Positions 27,012 to 35,953 of a stretch of 38,959 nucleotides of DNA are shown here, one piece after another. The notes under the pieces are model-generated. The model was given only the letters and a program-made list of their open reading frames with translations. It did no database searches and was not told the DNA's origin. The position numbers and the translations under genes were made by a program. The stretch is from the NCBI RefSeq assembly GCF_009696275.1, contig NZ_VUMI01000051.1:1-38959 (forward strand). The letters run 5' to 3'. Source of the stretch: Eisenbergiella porci. Lineage in GTDB: Bacteria; Bacillota; Clostridia; Lachnospirales; Lachnospiraceae. Within the stretch, counting starts at the first letter, position 1. Every line of letters begins with the position of its first letter.

Positions 27012-27074
27012 ATGCAGCACATCAGGAGGAACTTCTGCGAACCAGAAGAACAGTGCTTTGTATTTATAATATAA
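27012..27074 (+). CDS. Possible 20-residue leader peptide
   Basis: A short frame starts at ATG 27012, after GGAG, and encodes 20 residues (MQHIRRNFCEPEEQCFVFII). A small stem CTTCTG/CAGAAG (27032-27048) lies inside it. It sits between a possible promoter and the gene at 27093. No similarity is recognised; it may be chance. Confidence 0.2.
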   Translation: MQHIRRNFCEPEEQCFVFII

Positions 27075-27092
27075 AAAGAGAGGTAAAACTAT

Positions 27093-27884
27093 ATGGAGGG
27101 TAAAAAATTAAACTATTCTGTCTGCATTGATGCGGTATTTCGTGAAAGCAAAATATCTTTTACAGATGCAATGTATATGATTCATCAGTTGGGATACGCT
27201 GCGTATGAATTTTGGTCATGGAAGGATAAGGATATTCTCAAAATAAAGAAAGTGCAAGATGAAACAGGATTAAAACCGGCAGCATTCTGCACGGAATTTA
27301 TTAATCCGGGTGATCCTGAAAATCAGGGAAAATTTATAGAGGGACTTAAAAGAAGTATTGATACGGCGGTTCTTCTTGACTGCAGACGTTTAATTGTACA
27401 GGCCGGGTGGGAATATGAAACTGCTGCCAAAGGCATTACGAGACAGCTGCATAGAGAGACATTCATAGAAACAATGGGAAAGGCCGGCAAGGAAGCCGCA
27501 GGTGAGAATATTGAACTTGTGATTGAACCGTTGAATTTGCTAGTAGATCATCCGGGCTATCATTTGTCCACATCAGCTGATGCTTTTGACCTGATCAATA
27601 AGATTGGGAAAAACAATGTGAAGATTCTGTATGACATATATCATCAGCAGATTACAGAAGGAAACTTATATGCCAATATTTTTGACCATATATCACATAT
27701 TGGTCATTTTCATGCGGCTGCTGTTCCCGGAAGGGGACCGATAACTACAGGAGAGATTCATTATCCGTTTTTATTGAATGCACTGGCAGAGGCAGAATAT
27801 CAAGGATATATTGGACTCGAATATATGACTGTACTCTCGCCGGAAAAAACACTAAAGGAAGTCGCAGAGAAAATTTTGATATGA
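27093..27884 (+). CDS. Hydroxypyruvate isomerase-like TIM-barrel protein
   Basis: A 263-residue protein of the xylose-isomerase-like TIM-barrel family closest in pattern to hydroxypyruvate isomerase (Hyi). Supporting features are the opening LNYSVCIDAVF, the catalytic-type Glu in LVIEPLN, the metal-ligand region in LYDIYHQQI, HIGHFHAA, and the terminal Glu in YIGLEYM. Relatives isomerise small hydroxy-keto acids or keto sugars using a divalent metal. The start follows GAGAGG. The gene opens the lower-GC carbohydrate region and may act on a product of that pathway, but an AraC gene in the opposite direction separates it from the ABC operon. Confidence 0.82.
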   Translation: MEGKKLNYSVCIDAVFRESKISFTDAMYMIHQLGYAAYEFWSWKDKDILKIKKVQDETGLKPAAFCTEFINPGDPENQGKFIEGLKRSIDTAVLLDCRRLIVQAGWEYETAAKGITRQLHRETFIETMGKAGKEAAGENIELVIEPLNLLVDHPGYHLSTSADAFDLINKIGKNNVKILYDIYHQQITEGNLYANIFDHISHIGHFHAAAVPGRGPITTGEIHYPFLLNALAEAEYQGYIGLEYMTVLSPEKTLKEVAEKILI

Positions 27885-27897
27885 TCTTGAACAGAAA

Positions 27898-27926
27898 AAG
27901 CTCGCAGCTTGATAGCTGCGGGCTTT
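27898..27926. terminator. Bidirectional terminator
   Basis: GCTCGCAGCT (27900-27909) pairs with AGCTGCGGGC (27914-27923) with one G-T pair; TTT follows on the plus strand and the complement of AAAAA (27895-27899) on the minus strand. It separates two convergent genes. Confidence 0.75.
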
Positions 27927-28780
27927 CAGTCTCCGTTGTAACGTTTTCGATATTCCGAAGGGGAATAATGCATGGCCTTGTGAAAGACACGGTTAAAGTT
28001 GGAAATACTTTGGAATCCGGAAAGGTAGGCAACCTCGGTAATTGGTATGGATTCTTCACACAGAAGCCTGGTAGCTCGCTGTATACGTTCATTTGAAAGA
28101 TAATCATTAAAAGATGTATGCATATATTCCTTAAATAATCGTGAAAAATAGAAGTGACTAAATCCAAAGATATCGGAAATTTCCTTTTGCGTCAGATCCT
28201 TTTCGCAGTTCTGTGAGATATATGCACAAGCATTCTGTATTTTAATATAATTTGGATTGTTGTAATCGCAAGAAGCCTGGTTTGTACTTAAATCATTCAA
28301 AACATAAGTTCCTAATGCCATTAGCATGGAATAAATCTGAATGGTACTTGCTGTCTCAGCAAAGGGATTCTGAGATGAAGAAATCCTATAAGCTTCTTTC
28401 ATATGATGGGTAAGTACATCGTTTAATTCCGGCATGGTTTCGCGATCAATTTTATGATAAGTACGAAAATGCCGATAGTTAAGTGCTAAATCATGACAGT
28501 TATAGATAAAGTTATCTCCAAACTGAAGCAGCAGAGAGCTGTCTGCCGTAACACATATGTTGCTATGCATTTCACCGGGCCAGATCAAAAGAAGGTCTCC
28601 GGTATTTAAGGTGTATTGCTCATTGCCGATAGAGTATCTTCCGCCATCATCGGTAGCAATGATAAATTCAGCAAATTCATGCCAGTGTTCGGGAAAAGAA
28701 ACAGGAGCTCCCATGTAAGAAAATTTCACATTATAATCATGATCTGTAATAATGTTTTCCATTTTTTCTGATGCCTGCAT
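27926..28780 (-). CDS. AraC-family transcriptional regulator with cupin sensor domain
   Basis: A 284-residue regulator. Residues about 20-110 are a cupin-type ligand-binding domain (PEHWHEFAEFIIA, then GDLLLIWPGEMH). Residues about 185-284 hold the two helix-turn-helix motifs of AraC/XylS (KEISDIFGFSHFYFSRLFKEY, stated only as positions about 200-220, and ITEVAYLSGFQSISNFNRVF near the end, closing with SPSEYRK). The start at 28780 follows GAGG. It is divergent from the sugar ABC operon across a 328-base gap, the usual arrangement for a local sugar-responsive activator of that operon. The inducer is unknown. Confidence 0.93.
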   Translation of the reverse strand: MQASEKMENIITDHDYNVKFSYMGAPVSFPEHWHEFAEFIIATDDGGRYSIGNEQYTLNTGDLLLIWPGEMHSNICVTADSSLLLQFGDNFIYNCHDLALNYRHFRTYHKIDRETMPELNDVLTHHMKEAYRISSSQNPFAETASTIQIYSMLMALGTYVLNDLSTNQASCDYNNPNYIKIQNACAYISQNCEKDLTQKEISDIFGFSHFYFSRLFKEYMHTSFNDYLSNERIQRATRLLCEESIPITEVAYLSGFQSISNFNRVFHKAMHYSPSEYRKRYNGD

Positions 28781-29108
28781 ATCAAAACCTCAATTACCAA
28801 AATATAGCAATATTTAAGAAGCTAAAATTACAATATATCAAGAGCGATTTTCCGTAAAAACACCAATACCAGTAGTTCTGCTTCTACATATATGCTACTA
28901 TTTTGAATGAAAAAAGTCAATTAATTAGGCAAATAATATATAAAATAACATTATTTAGACAACAAAAACGTACAAGATGACAAAATATAATGAATATACA
29001 ACAATAAATTGTAAGCGAAAAGTGCTATTCAGAGATAGAATGAATTTACAAAACAAGCTTGTTGATGAAACTATAAACGATGTTTTATGAATTAAGAGAG
29101 GATACACT
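28781..29108. promoter_or_regulatory. Divergent AT-rich control region between AraC and the ABC operon
   Basis: A 328-base, strongly AT-rich gap between divergent genes. A 12-bp perfect palindrome, AACAAGCTTGTT, lies at 29052-29063, with TATAAA at 29072-29077 just downstream, about 30 bases before the binding-protein start. It probably holds the AraC operator and both promoters. I could not assign a convincing -35/-10 pair for either direction. Confidence 0.4.
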
Positions 29109-30566
29109 ATGGAAAAGAAAAAGGCATTAGCTGCAATGATGGCAACGATGCTGATAGCAACCAGCCTTACTGCATGCGGAAACAACAACGGTGCAGGTGA
29201 AAGCGCAGATTCTTCACAGGCATCTTCCCCACAGACAGAAGCTGTCAGTTTTAAAGGGGATAAGGCAACAACGACAAAGACGGTGAAAATGGGAGATAAG
29301 GATGTGGAAGTAGAGGTAATGGATATTGGGAAATCCGGAACTTTTACATTCTGGTCAGCATATACAGGAGACTCTGCTGTATGGGAACAGAAGAGAGTAA
29401 ATGCGTTCAACGAGGCTTATGCAGACCTAGGAATAAAATGTGATCTGCAGTTTGTTCCGGATGGAGCAGGAATTAATAATGGTAAACTTCTTAGCGCTAT
29501 TGCAGGAGGAACCGCACCTGATCTGCTCGTAAGCGATAATCCTACATCATGTTACCAGTATGCAGCCGAAGGTTCCTTTATGGGACTGGATGCGTGTCTG
29601 GATGAAATCGGTCTGGATGTGTCTTCTTTCTATGAAGGTTGTAAAGATGTTATGTATTACAATGATACCTGCTACCTGATTCCGCAGGATACCAACGTAA
29701 TCATGCTGTATTATAATCCTGAAATTGCAAAAGAATGCGGACTTGATCCTGCGAATCCGCCGAAAACCATCGTAGAACTCGATGCCTGGTCAGATGCAAT
29801 GACGGTAAAGGCTGCAGACGGATCTTACAGCAGACTTGGAATCGTTCCCTGGCTTGATTCCGGAAATGAAGCATTTATTGTGCCATATCTGTTCGGAGCA
29901 GATCCTTATGACAAGGAAACTGGAAAAATCAACCTGACCTCCGACGAAATGTTAAATTACATGGATTGGATTCAAGGCTATGCAAAAAAGTATGATCCGG
30001 AAAAGATTAATGCATTTACTTCCGGACTTGGTCAGATGTTCTCTCCGGATCATCCGTTTATGACTGGTAAAGTAGGCATGACCATTACGGGAAACTGGTT
30101 CTCAGAGGCATTAAAAGAGTATGCACCGGATGTGCCTTATGAGGTGTGTGCGGTTCCTGTCCCTGAAGGTGGACGAGCCAACAGCACCACCTTTGGCACC
30201 AATGTGTTTGCGATTCCCGCAGGCACAGATCCCGATAAAGCTCAATTTGCTGCATTATTTATCAAATTTGCAGAACAGGGAAGCATCAATGAAGACAACT
30301 TTTCTGTATGGCGCTCCATCCCTGTTATTGATGCAGCATTTGATGATGTCAGCCTGACAAAGAACGGCGATGAAATGTATGCACTTGAAAGACAGATTGC
30401 TAATTCTTCTGAAAATGGAATCCCTGCACTTTGTTCAGTATCAGCAGAACTGTCAAATCAGTTTATTGCACTCAGACAGAATCTGATCTACAATCCGAAT
30501 GCAGATGCTAAGGCACAACTTCAGACGCTTCAGGATCAGATGCAGGCCACAATGGACGCAAAGTAG
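29109..30566 (+). CDS. Sugar ABC transporter substrate-binding lipoprotein
   Basis: A 485-residue extracellular binding protein of ABC family 1 type. The signal peptide is lipoprotein-like with the lipobox L-T-A-C and the lipidated Cys23, followed by a Ser/Gly-rich linker. The mature part has the usual features: GTFTFWSAYTGDSAVWE, LLSAIAGGTAPDLLVSD, LPQDTN-like YLIPQDTNVIMLYYN, and a late GMTITGNWF. It would capture an oligosaccharide or glycoside outside the cell and deliver it to the two permeases encoded next. The start follows AGAGG. The exact sugar cannot be read from sequence. Confidence 0.93.
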   Translation: MEKKKALAAMMATMLIATSLTACGNNNGAGESADSSQASSPQTEAVSFKGDKATTTKTVKMGDKDVEVEVMDIGKSGTFTFWSAYTGDSAVWEQKRVNAFNEAYADLGIKCDLQFVPDGAGINNGKLLSAIAGGTAPDLLVSDNPTSCYQYAAEGSFMGLDACLDEIGLDVSSFYEGCKDVMYYNDTCYLIPQDTNVIMLYYNPEIAKECGLDPANPPKTIVELDAWSDAMTVKAADGSYSRLGIVPWLDSGNEAFIVPYLFGADPYDKETGKINLTSDEMLNYMDWIQGYAKKYDPEKINAFTSGLGQMFSPDHPFMTGKVGMTITGNWFSEALKEYAPDVPYEVCAVPVPEGGRANSTTFGTNVFAIPAGTDPDKAQFAALFIKFAEQGSINEDNFSVWRSIPVIDAAFDDVSLTKNGDEMYALERQIANSSENGIPALCSVSAELSNQFIALRQNLIYNPNADAKAQLQTLQDQMQATMDAK

Positions 30567-30579
30567 ATAATACAGAATC

Positions 30580-30617
30580 TCAGATTGGACGAGGAAACAA
30601 TTCCCCGTCCAGTCTGA
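30580..30617 (+). terminator. Intercistronic hairpin after the binding-protein gene
   Basis: TCAGATTGGACG (30580-30591) pairs with CGTCCAGTCTGA (30606-30617) with one G-T pair. No T-run follows. Hairpins here often stabilise the binding-protein mRNA and lower expression of the permeases rather than stop transcription fully. Confidence 0.5.
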
Positions 30618-30633
30618 AACGAGGAGGAACGGT

Positions 30634-31485
30634 ATGAAGAAAAATATGCGCCTATACAAAATGGGAGTATTCTTCCACAAATTTGTACTATATTTCATTT
30701 TGTTGTTCTTTGCGTTGCTTTGGCTGATTCCATTTTTCTTTCTTGTCATGGGGGCGTTTAAGAGCACAAGTGAACTATTTCAGGTTCCCTTCAGATGGTT
30801 GCCGAAGCATTTTGATTTTGATAATTACATCAATATGTTTCAACAGATTCCTTTTTTACGATATCTGAAAAATACTTTAATTATTGTATTCTTCAGTGTT
30901 GTTGGGGCATTGGTGTCCAACTCTTTGGTAGCGTATGGATTTTCAAGATTGCGCTGGCCAGGGAGAGATAAAGTTTTTATGATAGTTCTTGCCACTATGA
31001 TCCTTCCCTATCAGGTTACCATGATCCCTTTGTACTTGATGTTTACAAAAATGCATTGGGTGGGAACCTTCCTTCCTTTGATTGTTCCGCAATTCTTCGG
31101 AAATGCGTTTTATATATTTTTACTGCGCCAGTTTCTTGCAGGAGTTCCGAAAGAAATAACAGAGTCATCGAAAATTGACGGGGCGGATGAATTTCAGATC
31201 TTTTTAAGGTTAATCATGCCGATCTCTAAACCGGCATTGGCATCTGTGGCTATTATGGCATTCATAAGAGCATGGAATGATTTCCTAGGACCGTTAGTAT
31301 TCCTGGGAAGTGACAGACTATATACTTTATCACTGGCAGCATCTATGTTAAAGTCCAATTATGATCCTAACTGGGATCTGTTATTACCTTTAGGCGTTGT
31401 GATGGTGCTTCCGGTACTGATTCTGTTTTTCGTGCTTCAGAAATACTTTATTCAGGGTATTACCATGAGCGGGATAAAAGGATAG
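30634..31485 (+). CDS. Sugar ABC transporter permease, MalG type
   Basis: A 283-residue inner-membrane permease with six predicted helices. The ATPase-contacting EAA loop reads E-S-S-K-I-D-G-A-D-E-F-x-I-F-L-R-L-I-M-P, the form typical of MalG-like subunits, and the protein starts with a long first helix (FILLFFALLWLIPFFF region). The start follows GAGGAGG, 67 bases after the binding-protein gene. The MalG-type gene precedes the MalF-type gene, the reverse of the common order. No ATPase gene is in the window; Gram-positive transporters of this type often share a general ATPase (MsmX/MsmK) coded elsewhere. Confidence 0.93.
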   Translation: MKKNMRLYKMGVFFHKFVLYFILLFFALLWLIPFFFLVMGAFKSTSELFQVPFRWLPKHFDFDNYINMFQQIPFLRYLKNTLIIVFFSVVGALVSNSLVAYGFSRLRWPGRDKVFMIVLATMILPYQVTMIPLYLMFTKMHWVGTFLPLIVPQFFGNAFYIFLLRQFLAGVPKEITESSKIDGADEFQIFLRLIMPISKPALASVAIMAFIRAWNDFLGPLVFLGSDRLYTLSLAASMLKSNYDPNWDLLLPLGVVMVLPVLILFFVLQKYFIQGITMSGIKG

Positions 31486-31494
31486 GAGGTCACT

Positions 31495-32415
31495 ATGAAA
31501 AAAACAGTCAACAAAGGACTTAGTGAATATAAAAATTCAAGAATGAGAAAGGCTGAAGCAAAAAATGGAATTTTGTTTGTGCTCCCCTGGATTATTGGTT
31601 TTTTAGGCTTCACCTTGTATCCTATCTTGAGCTCTTTGTATTATTCGTTTTGCGATTATAGTGTTATTAAAGAACCGGTATTTACGGGCTTGAAGAATTA
31701 CATCAATCTTTTTAACGATCAAACATTTCTTAAAGCCTGTAAGAACACGGCATATATGATACTTTTAGGAGTTCCGCTTACCACCTTTTTTGCCATAGCG
31801 GTATCGGTAATTCTTAATAGTAAGAAATTGCGGCATACTGGTTGGATGCGAGTGGTATTCTTTATCCCTACCCTGGTGCCTACGGTGGTAGCCTGCCTGC
31901 TTTGGATCTGGGTTATGCAGCCCGAAACGGGTGTTGTAAATACGCTACTGGGATACGTTGGCATCAAAGGTCCCGGATGGCTTGCAAGCCCTGCCTGGGC
32001 AAAACCGGCATTTATTATGATGATGATCTGGACCTGTGGAAATGCCATCATAATATATCTTGCAGGACTGCAGGATATTTCAGAATCACTGTATGAGGCC
32101 GCAGAGATTGACGGAGCAAGTTTCTTAAGGGAAACGATCTCAATTACGTTGCCTTTGTTAAAACCTACTATTCTGTATAATATGGTAACGCTTGTGATCG
32201 GTGTCTTTCAATGGTTTGCAGAGCCTTATATCATGACACAGGGTGGGCCCAATAATGCAACAATGTTTTATTCGCTCTATCTGTATCAGAATGCATTTAC
32301 CTACTTTAAAATGGGATATGCATCGGCACAGGCATGGATTATGTTGATTGTAGCTTTTGCAATTATTCTTATACTATTCAAATTTTTGAAATTCGGAGAA
32401 TCGAACAATTCATAA
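31495..32415 (+). CDS. Sugar ABC transporter permease, MalF type
   Basis: A 306-residue membrane permease. Helix 1 (GILFVLPWIIGFLGFTLYP) is the MalF/UgpA-type opening, and the EAA loop reads E-A-A-E-I-D-G-A-S-F-L-R-E-T-I-S-I-T-L-P-L-L-K-P. It pairs with the MalG-type permease nine bases upstream to form the translocation channel. The start follows AGGAGG. Confidence 0.93.
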   Translation: MKKTVNKGLSEYKNSRMRKAEAKNGILFVLPWIIGFLGFTLYPILSSLYYSFCDYSVIKEPVFTGLKNYINLFNDQTFLKACKNTAYMILLGVPLTTFFAIAVSVILNSKKLRHTGWMRVVFFIPTLVPTVVACLLWIWVMQPETGVVNTLLGYVGIKGPGWLASPAWAKPAFIMMMIWTCGNAIIIYLAGLQDISESLYEAAEIDGASFLRETISITLPLLKPTILYNMVTLVIGVFQWFAEPYIMTQGGPNNATMFYSLYLYQNAFTYFKMGYASAQAWIMLIVAFAIILILFKFLKFGESNNS

Positions 32416-32450
32416 AGCAGACTGCGAAAGGTAACTGGGGAGAGAGACAT

Positions 32451-33545
32451 ATGAAGATTGGAATTATGGGCTGCGGGGTAATCAGTAACCAGTATATCAG
32501 AGATATTCAGAGATTATACAGAAAACTTGAAATATGTATGGTTGCCGATATCCGGACAAATGCGGCAGAAAACATTGCAAAACAGTATAATATCTTACAA
32601 TGGGGTACACCGGAAGAACTGTTGAGTAATAAAGAGATTGAACTGGTTATAAACCTGACCCCTCCGAAAATGCATACAGAGATTAACCGAAAAATACTTT
32701 TATCAGGAAAACACGTATATTGTGAGAAACCTTTTGCACTTGCTTTAAAAGATGCACAGGAGATCCAAAACCTTGCAAAGATAAAAGGATTGGCAGTCGG
32801 ATGTGCACCGGATACCTTTTTAGGAAGTTCCATGAGCACCTGTAAAAAACTTATCGAAGACGGATGGATCGGAAAACCTTTGTATGTAAATGCCAATATG
32901 ATGAATGCCGGAGTTGAAACATGGCATCCGAGACCAGAGTCATTTTATGAAGAAGGTGGAGGACCGTTATACGATATGGGACCCTATTATTTTTCGGTAT
33001 TGGTGAATCTTTTTGGCTCCGTTAAAAAAGTGTATGCAGCGGCCAAGAAGGGGTTTGTCGAAAGAACTCTTTATACGAGTGATCGCTTCGGAAGTAAGAT
33101 TCCGGTAAAAACTCCGACACATTTCGCAACCATTATTGAGCTGAAAAATGGAATACTTGCAAATATGAATTTCAGCTTTGATATTTCCAAAAGCACAATG
33201 CCGCTCATGGAAATATATGGAACAGACGGAACCTTGGAAGCTCCTGATCCCAATATGGCAGGAGGAACCCCCAAAATATATCGCAGGGAGCAGATGCTTG
33301 CAGAATGTTTCGGCGGACAGGATCAGAGAGAAGGAAGCTTTAGTGCACTCCCTGAATTGTATCAGGATGTGGGAAGCTTTGTCAGGGGAGCAGGAGTTGC
33401 GGATCTTGTAAATAAGTTACAGCACAATGAAAAAGAAGATGCACAGCTTGCGGTTCATGTGGTAGATATCATTACAAGTATAATGAGATCAGCAGAAACA
33501 GGAATGCCGCAGGAACTGCAGACTGTATGCGAAGAAGGGCGATAA
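32451..33545 (+). CDS. Gfo/Idh/MocA-family NAD(P)-dependent oxidoreductase
   Basis: A 364-residue enzyme. The N-terminal Rossmann domain starts with KIGIMGCGVISNQYI (G-x-G-x-x-x), and the family's catalytic E-K-P motif appears in HVYCEKPFAL; the C-terminal alpha/beta domain carries GGGPLYDMGPYY with the conserved Asp. Members oxidise or reduce hydroxyls on sugars, inositols or glycosides, often at C3. I chose the ATG at 32451, after GGGGAGAG, over an upstream ATG inside the permease gene. It is co-transcribed with the transporter, so it probably acts on the imported sugar. Confidence 0.92.
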   Translation: MKIGIMGCGVISNQYIRDIQRLYRKLEICMVADIRTNAAENIAKQYNILQWGTPEELLSNKEIELVINLTPPKMHTEINRKILLSGKHVYCEKPFALALKDAQEIQNLAKIKGLAVGCAPDTFLGSSMSTCKKLIEDGWIGKPLYVNANMMNAGVETWHPRPESFYEEGGGPLYDMGPYYFSVLVNLFGSVKKVYAAAKKGFVERTLYTSDRFGSKIPVKTPTHFATIIELKNGILANMNFSFDISKSTMPLMEIYGTDGTLEAPDPNMAGGTPKIYRREQMLAECFGGQDQREGSFSALPELYQDVGSFVRGAGVADLVNKLQHNEKEDAQLAVHVVDIITSIMRSAETGMPQELQTVCEEGR

Positions 33546-33548
33546 GAT

Positions 33549-34382
33549 ATGAGGCTTGGCATTTCCACGGCATTGGAACATAGGACTCCGGAAGAATGGG
33601 CAGAGAAGATGGTTTCATTAGGTTGCAGGGCTGTCATATTTCCCGTTGATTACATAGCACCGGAAAATCTGATAGCTGATTACCTGAGAGAAGCAGAAAG
33701 AAACAATTTACTTATAGCTGAAGTGGGAATATGGAGAAATGTGTTTGCTGCTGATCCGGGAGAAAGGCAGGAAGCAAGAAAACGTGCTGTGGGTCAGTTA
33801 AGACTTGCAGATGAGATTGGCGCGATATGTTGTGTGAATGTAGCCGGAACTTTTGGTGGTCCCATTTGGGATGGTGGGTATCGGGATAACTTTACTAAAG
33901 AAGCATGGAATAACCTTGTCAGTTATACAAGAGAACTGATTGATGAAGTACAGCCCAAGCGTGTAAAATACAGTATTGAACCCATGCCGTGGATGTATCC
34001 GACTGGACCGGATGAGTATTTAGAACTGGTGAAAGACATAGACAGAGAGAACTTTGGGATTCATTTTGATTTTGTAAATATGATTAATTCACCACAGCGC
34101 TATTTCTATATGAATGAATTTATGCAAGAATGTTTTGATAAACTTGGAGACAGCATATTAAGTTGTCATCTAAAGGATATAAGACTGAGAAAGGAACTTA
34201 CTTTTCAACTGGAAGAAACCTGCTGTGGAAAGGGAGTATTGGATATTGAGAAATATATCAGCTTCATGAACAGTTACAACAGGGATATGCCGGTAATTAT
34301 TGAACATCTGGATACGGATGAAGATTATCTGCGAAGTCTGTTGTATGTGAAGGAACGGTTGGATAATGCAAATTTGATGTAG
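33549..34382 (+). CDS. Sugar phosphate isomerase/epimerase-like TIM-barrel protein
   Basis: A 277-residue xylose-isomerase-like TIM-barrel (AP endonuclease 2 superfamily). The metal ligand pattern is visible: Glu in YSIEPMPW, Asp in IHFDFVNM, His in LSCHLKDI, and Glu in VIIEHLD. It starts three bases after the oxidoreductase stop. In recently described non-hydrolytic glycoside-cleaving systems, a Gfo/Idh/MocA dehydrogenase makes a 3-keto sugar, and a barrel of this family removes or rearranges it; an ordinary keto-sugar isomerase is the plainer alternative. Substrate unknown. Confidence 0.85.
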   Translation: MRLGISTALEHRTPEEWAEKMVSLGCRAVIFPVDYIAPENLIADYLREAERNNLLIAEVGIWRNVFAADPGERQEARKRAVGQLRLADEIGAICCVNVAGTFGGPIWDGGYRDNFTKEAWNNLVSYTRELIDEVQPKRVKYSIEPMPWMYPTGPDEYLELVKDIDRENFGIHFDFVNMINSPQRYFYMNEFMQECFDKLGDSILSCHLKDIRLRKELTFQLEETCCGKGVLDIEKYISFMNSYNRDMPVIIEHLDTDEDYLRSLLYVKERLDNANLM

Positions 34383-34392
34383 GAGGATGCAG

Positions 34393-35064
34393 ATGAAAAT
34401 AGTGATAGTTGGGGCTGGTAGAGGTCTTGGAAGTGTATTATCGAAAATGCTGGCAGAAAGAGGACATACAGTTATAGCAGGACTTCGGGTACCGGATAGA
34501 ACATCAGATAGGGACAATCTTATTTATCTGCCAATGGATGTCACAAAAGAAAGCGAGATTCATGATGCTGCAGAATGGGTAAAGGAACGGTTTGGTGAGA
34601 TTGATGCGGTGGTAGATGTTGCAGGCGTACTATTATCTTCAGATCGTACAGAAACACTCCTTACGGAGAGCTTAGAGGATATTCGGGAACAGATAGAAGT
34701 CAATGCGCTTGGTATTATCACGGTGTTCAGGGAATTTCTTCCTGTAATAAAAACAGACGGAATGTTTATCGGGGTAACTTCCGAAGGGGGTAGTTTTGCA
34801 AATGAAGGAAGCCTGTTCCCGGCTTATGGAATATCAAAAACGACAGCAAATAAAATTGTTCAGACGATGCGTGTTACTGTAGGAGACAGGATCGGTGTAT
34901 ATGCGATACACCCAGGACGAATGAATACAGATATGGGAAGGACAACCGCACAAATTGAACCTGAGGAAGCCGCAATGGGATTTTGTGATATCATTGAAGG
35001 TAACATAAAGATTAAAAAAGATCAATGGTTTGTTGATTATCATGGGAAACCAATGCCACTGTAG
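34393..35064 (+). CDS. Short-chain dehydrogenase/reductase (SDR)
   Basis: A 223-residue SDR. The nucleotide loop reads IVIVGAGRGLGSVL (G-x-x-x-G-x-G type), the structural D-V-A-G replaces the usual N-A-G, and the active site has Ser in VTSEGGS and Y-G-I-S-K as the Y-x-x-x-K motif. I start at ATG 34393, six bases after AGGAGG, rather than ATG 34387, which touches the ribosome site. It is ten bases after the TIM-barrel gene and likely works on the same pathway, oxidising or reducing an alcohol or keto group. Confidence 0.9.
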   Translation: MKIVIVGAGRGLGSVLSKMLAERGHTVIAGLRVPDRTSDRDNLIYLPMDVTKESEIHDAAEWVKERFGEIDAVVDVAGVLLSSDRTETLLTESLEDIREQIEVNALGIITVFREFLPVIKTDGMFIGVTSEGGSFANEGSLFPAYGISKTTANKIVQTMRVTVGDRIGVYAIHPGRMNTDMGRTTAQIEPEEAAMGFCDIIEGNIKIKKDQWFVDYHGKPMPL

Positions 35065-35134
35065 GCATTATGATAGGAGGAGAAGTGTGAAACAAATAGT
35101 TAGTGAATAGCGAAATATAAAAGGGCATAACTAC

Positions 35135-35639
35135 AAAACCATCTTGCGGTGGTCTCAAAAAGAAAATATAGACAGGTGTTTTGCATCGACCATCTGCAAA
35201 AGGTGCTACATCAAATATTTCCCCAGGATGAGCAAGCATATATTCTGTGATAGAACGAGAAGATTTTCCAAGCACATCGCTGAATACGTCGTCCAATTTA
35301 AGGTTTGATACAGTAAGACAATTTAGATCACGATTCTTTTCATCAGTAATCATACAGGTGAGTTTGAAACGGTATCTTACCAAATCTCTTAAATGACGAA
35401 TGTCAGCAGGTGGGATAAAGGAAGGTTTAATCATTTCACACATGGATAAGTCGCAAATCCATTTAGCGTCCTTTCGGTCGGTCTTGTTTCCTTTTTGCGG
35501 TTTTGTATATTTGGGATGAGCAAGAATAACAGAAATATTCGCTTTTTCCAAAACATTAAATACGGGGAACGATACAGGCGTAGATCTATGTTTTGTGGAC
35601 GTCAAGCCCACGGCAGTTGAGAAAAATTTTGAAAGACAA
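35135..35639 (-). pseudogene. IS110-family transposase remnant (copy 1)
   Basis: Starts at TTG 35639 after AGGAGG and opens with GLDVHKT, containing the first Asp of the DEDD RuvC-like site, then hits a TAG. After an internal deletion the family sequence resumes in another frame: PVFNVLEKANISVILAHPKY, KTDRKDAKWICDL with the later catalytic Asp residues, and RHLRDLVRYRFKLTC. The second acidic residue (Glu in the M-E-S-T-G block) and the entire C-terminal transposase_20 domain are gone; the frame runs straight into the terminal motif. Not functional. Confidence 0.8.
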
Positions 35640-35644
35640 TAAAA

Positions 35645-35842
35645 TAACCTCCTGATTTATATAGGAATAAAACTGACAGAGACTGGCCATCCGGCAAAAT
35701 CGAGTCGACTTTGGAAGAGATAAGTTTACGGGCTACGGTATGCGCCATTCATTGATGCCTTAACGGATGACCGACAACATATAACTATGCGAGGTCGCCG
35801 CTATACAGCCTCGCCACTCACCTTCACGTGTTCTGTAGTGTG
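35645..35842 (-). ncRNA. Candidate IS110 bridge RNA region, copy 1
   Basis: About 200 non-coding bases between the element's presumed left end and the transposase start. In IS110-group elements (for example IS621) this 5' region is transcribed into a bridge RNA that pairs with donor and target DNA. Several short inverted pairs are visible, and it shares CATCCGGCAA and the terminal motif with copy 2. The loops and guide sequences were not derived. Confidence 0.3.
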
Positions 35843-35953
35843 TCAGTCTTATTAAGAAGATAATATCAGGAGGAAGAATAAATAGAAAGCGAAAGCCCGA
35901 GGAAATGTTTCATAACCCCATCGGTGCCTTTCGCAGAAAGGCGGATTATAACT

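Larger units (their letters stand above)
35130..35845 (-). mobile_element. Decayed IS110-family element, copy 1
   Basis: Bounded on one side by CCATCTTGCGGTGG (35139-35152) and on the other by CCACTCACCT...CGTG...TGTAGT (35814-35842); both motifs recur at the ends of copy 2, so they probably mark the element's termini. Inside are a broken transposase and about 175 non-coding bases at its 5' side. Exact ends cannot be fixed without an intact relative. Confidence 0.6.

Noticed and set aside
32451-34382. A complete DgpA-DgpB-DgpC C-glycoside cleavage operon
   Set aside because: The oxidoreductase and TIM barrel could match DgpA and DgpC in type, but no DgpB-like small protein lies between or beside them, so only a looser glycoside-oxidation hypothesis is kept.
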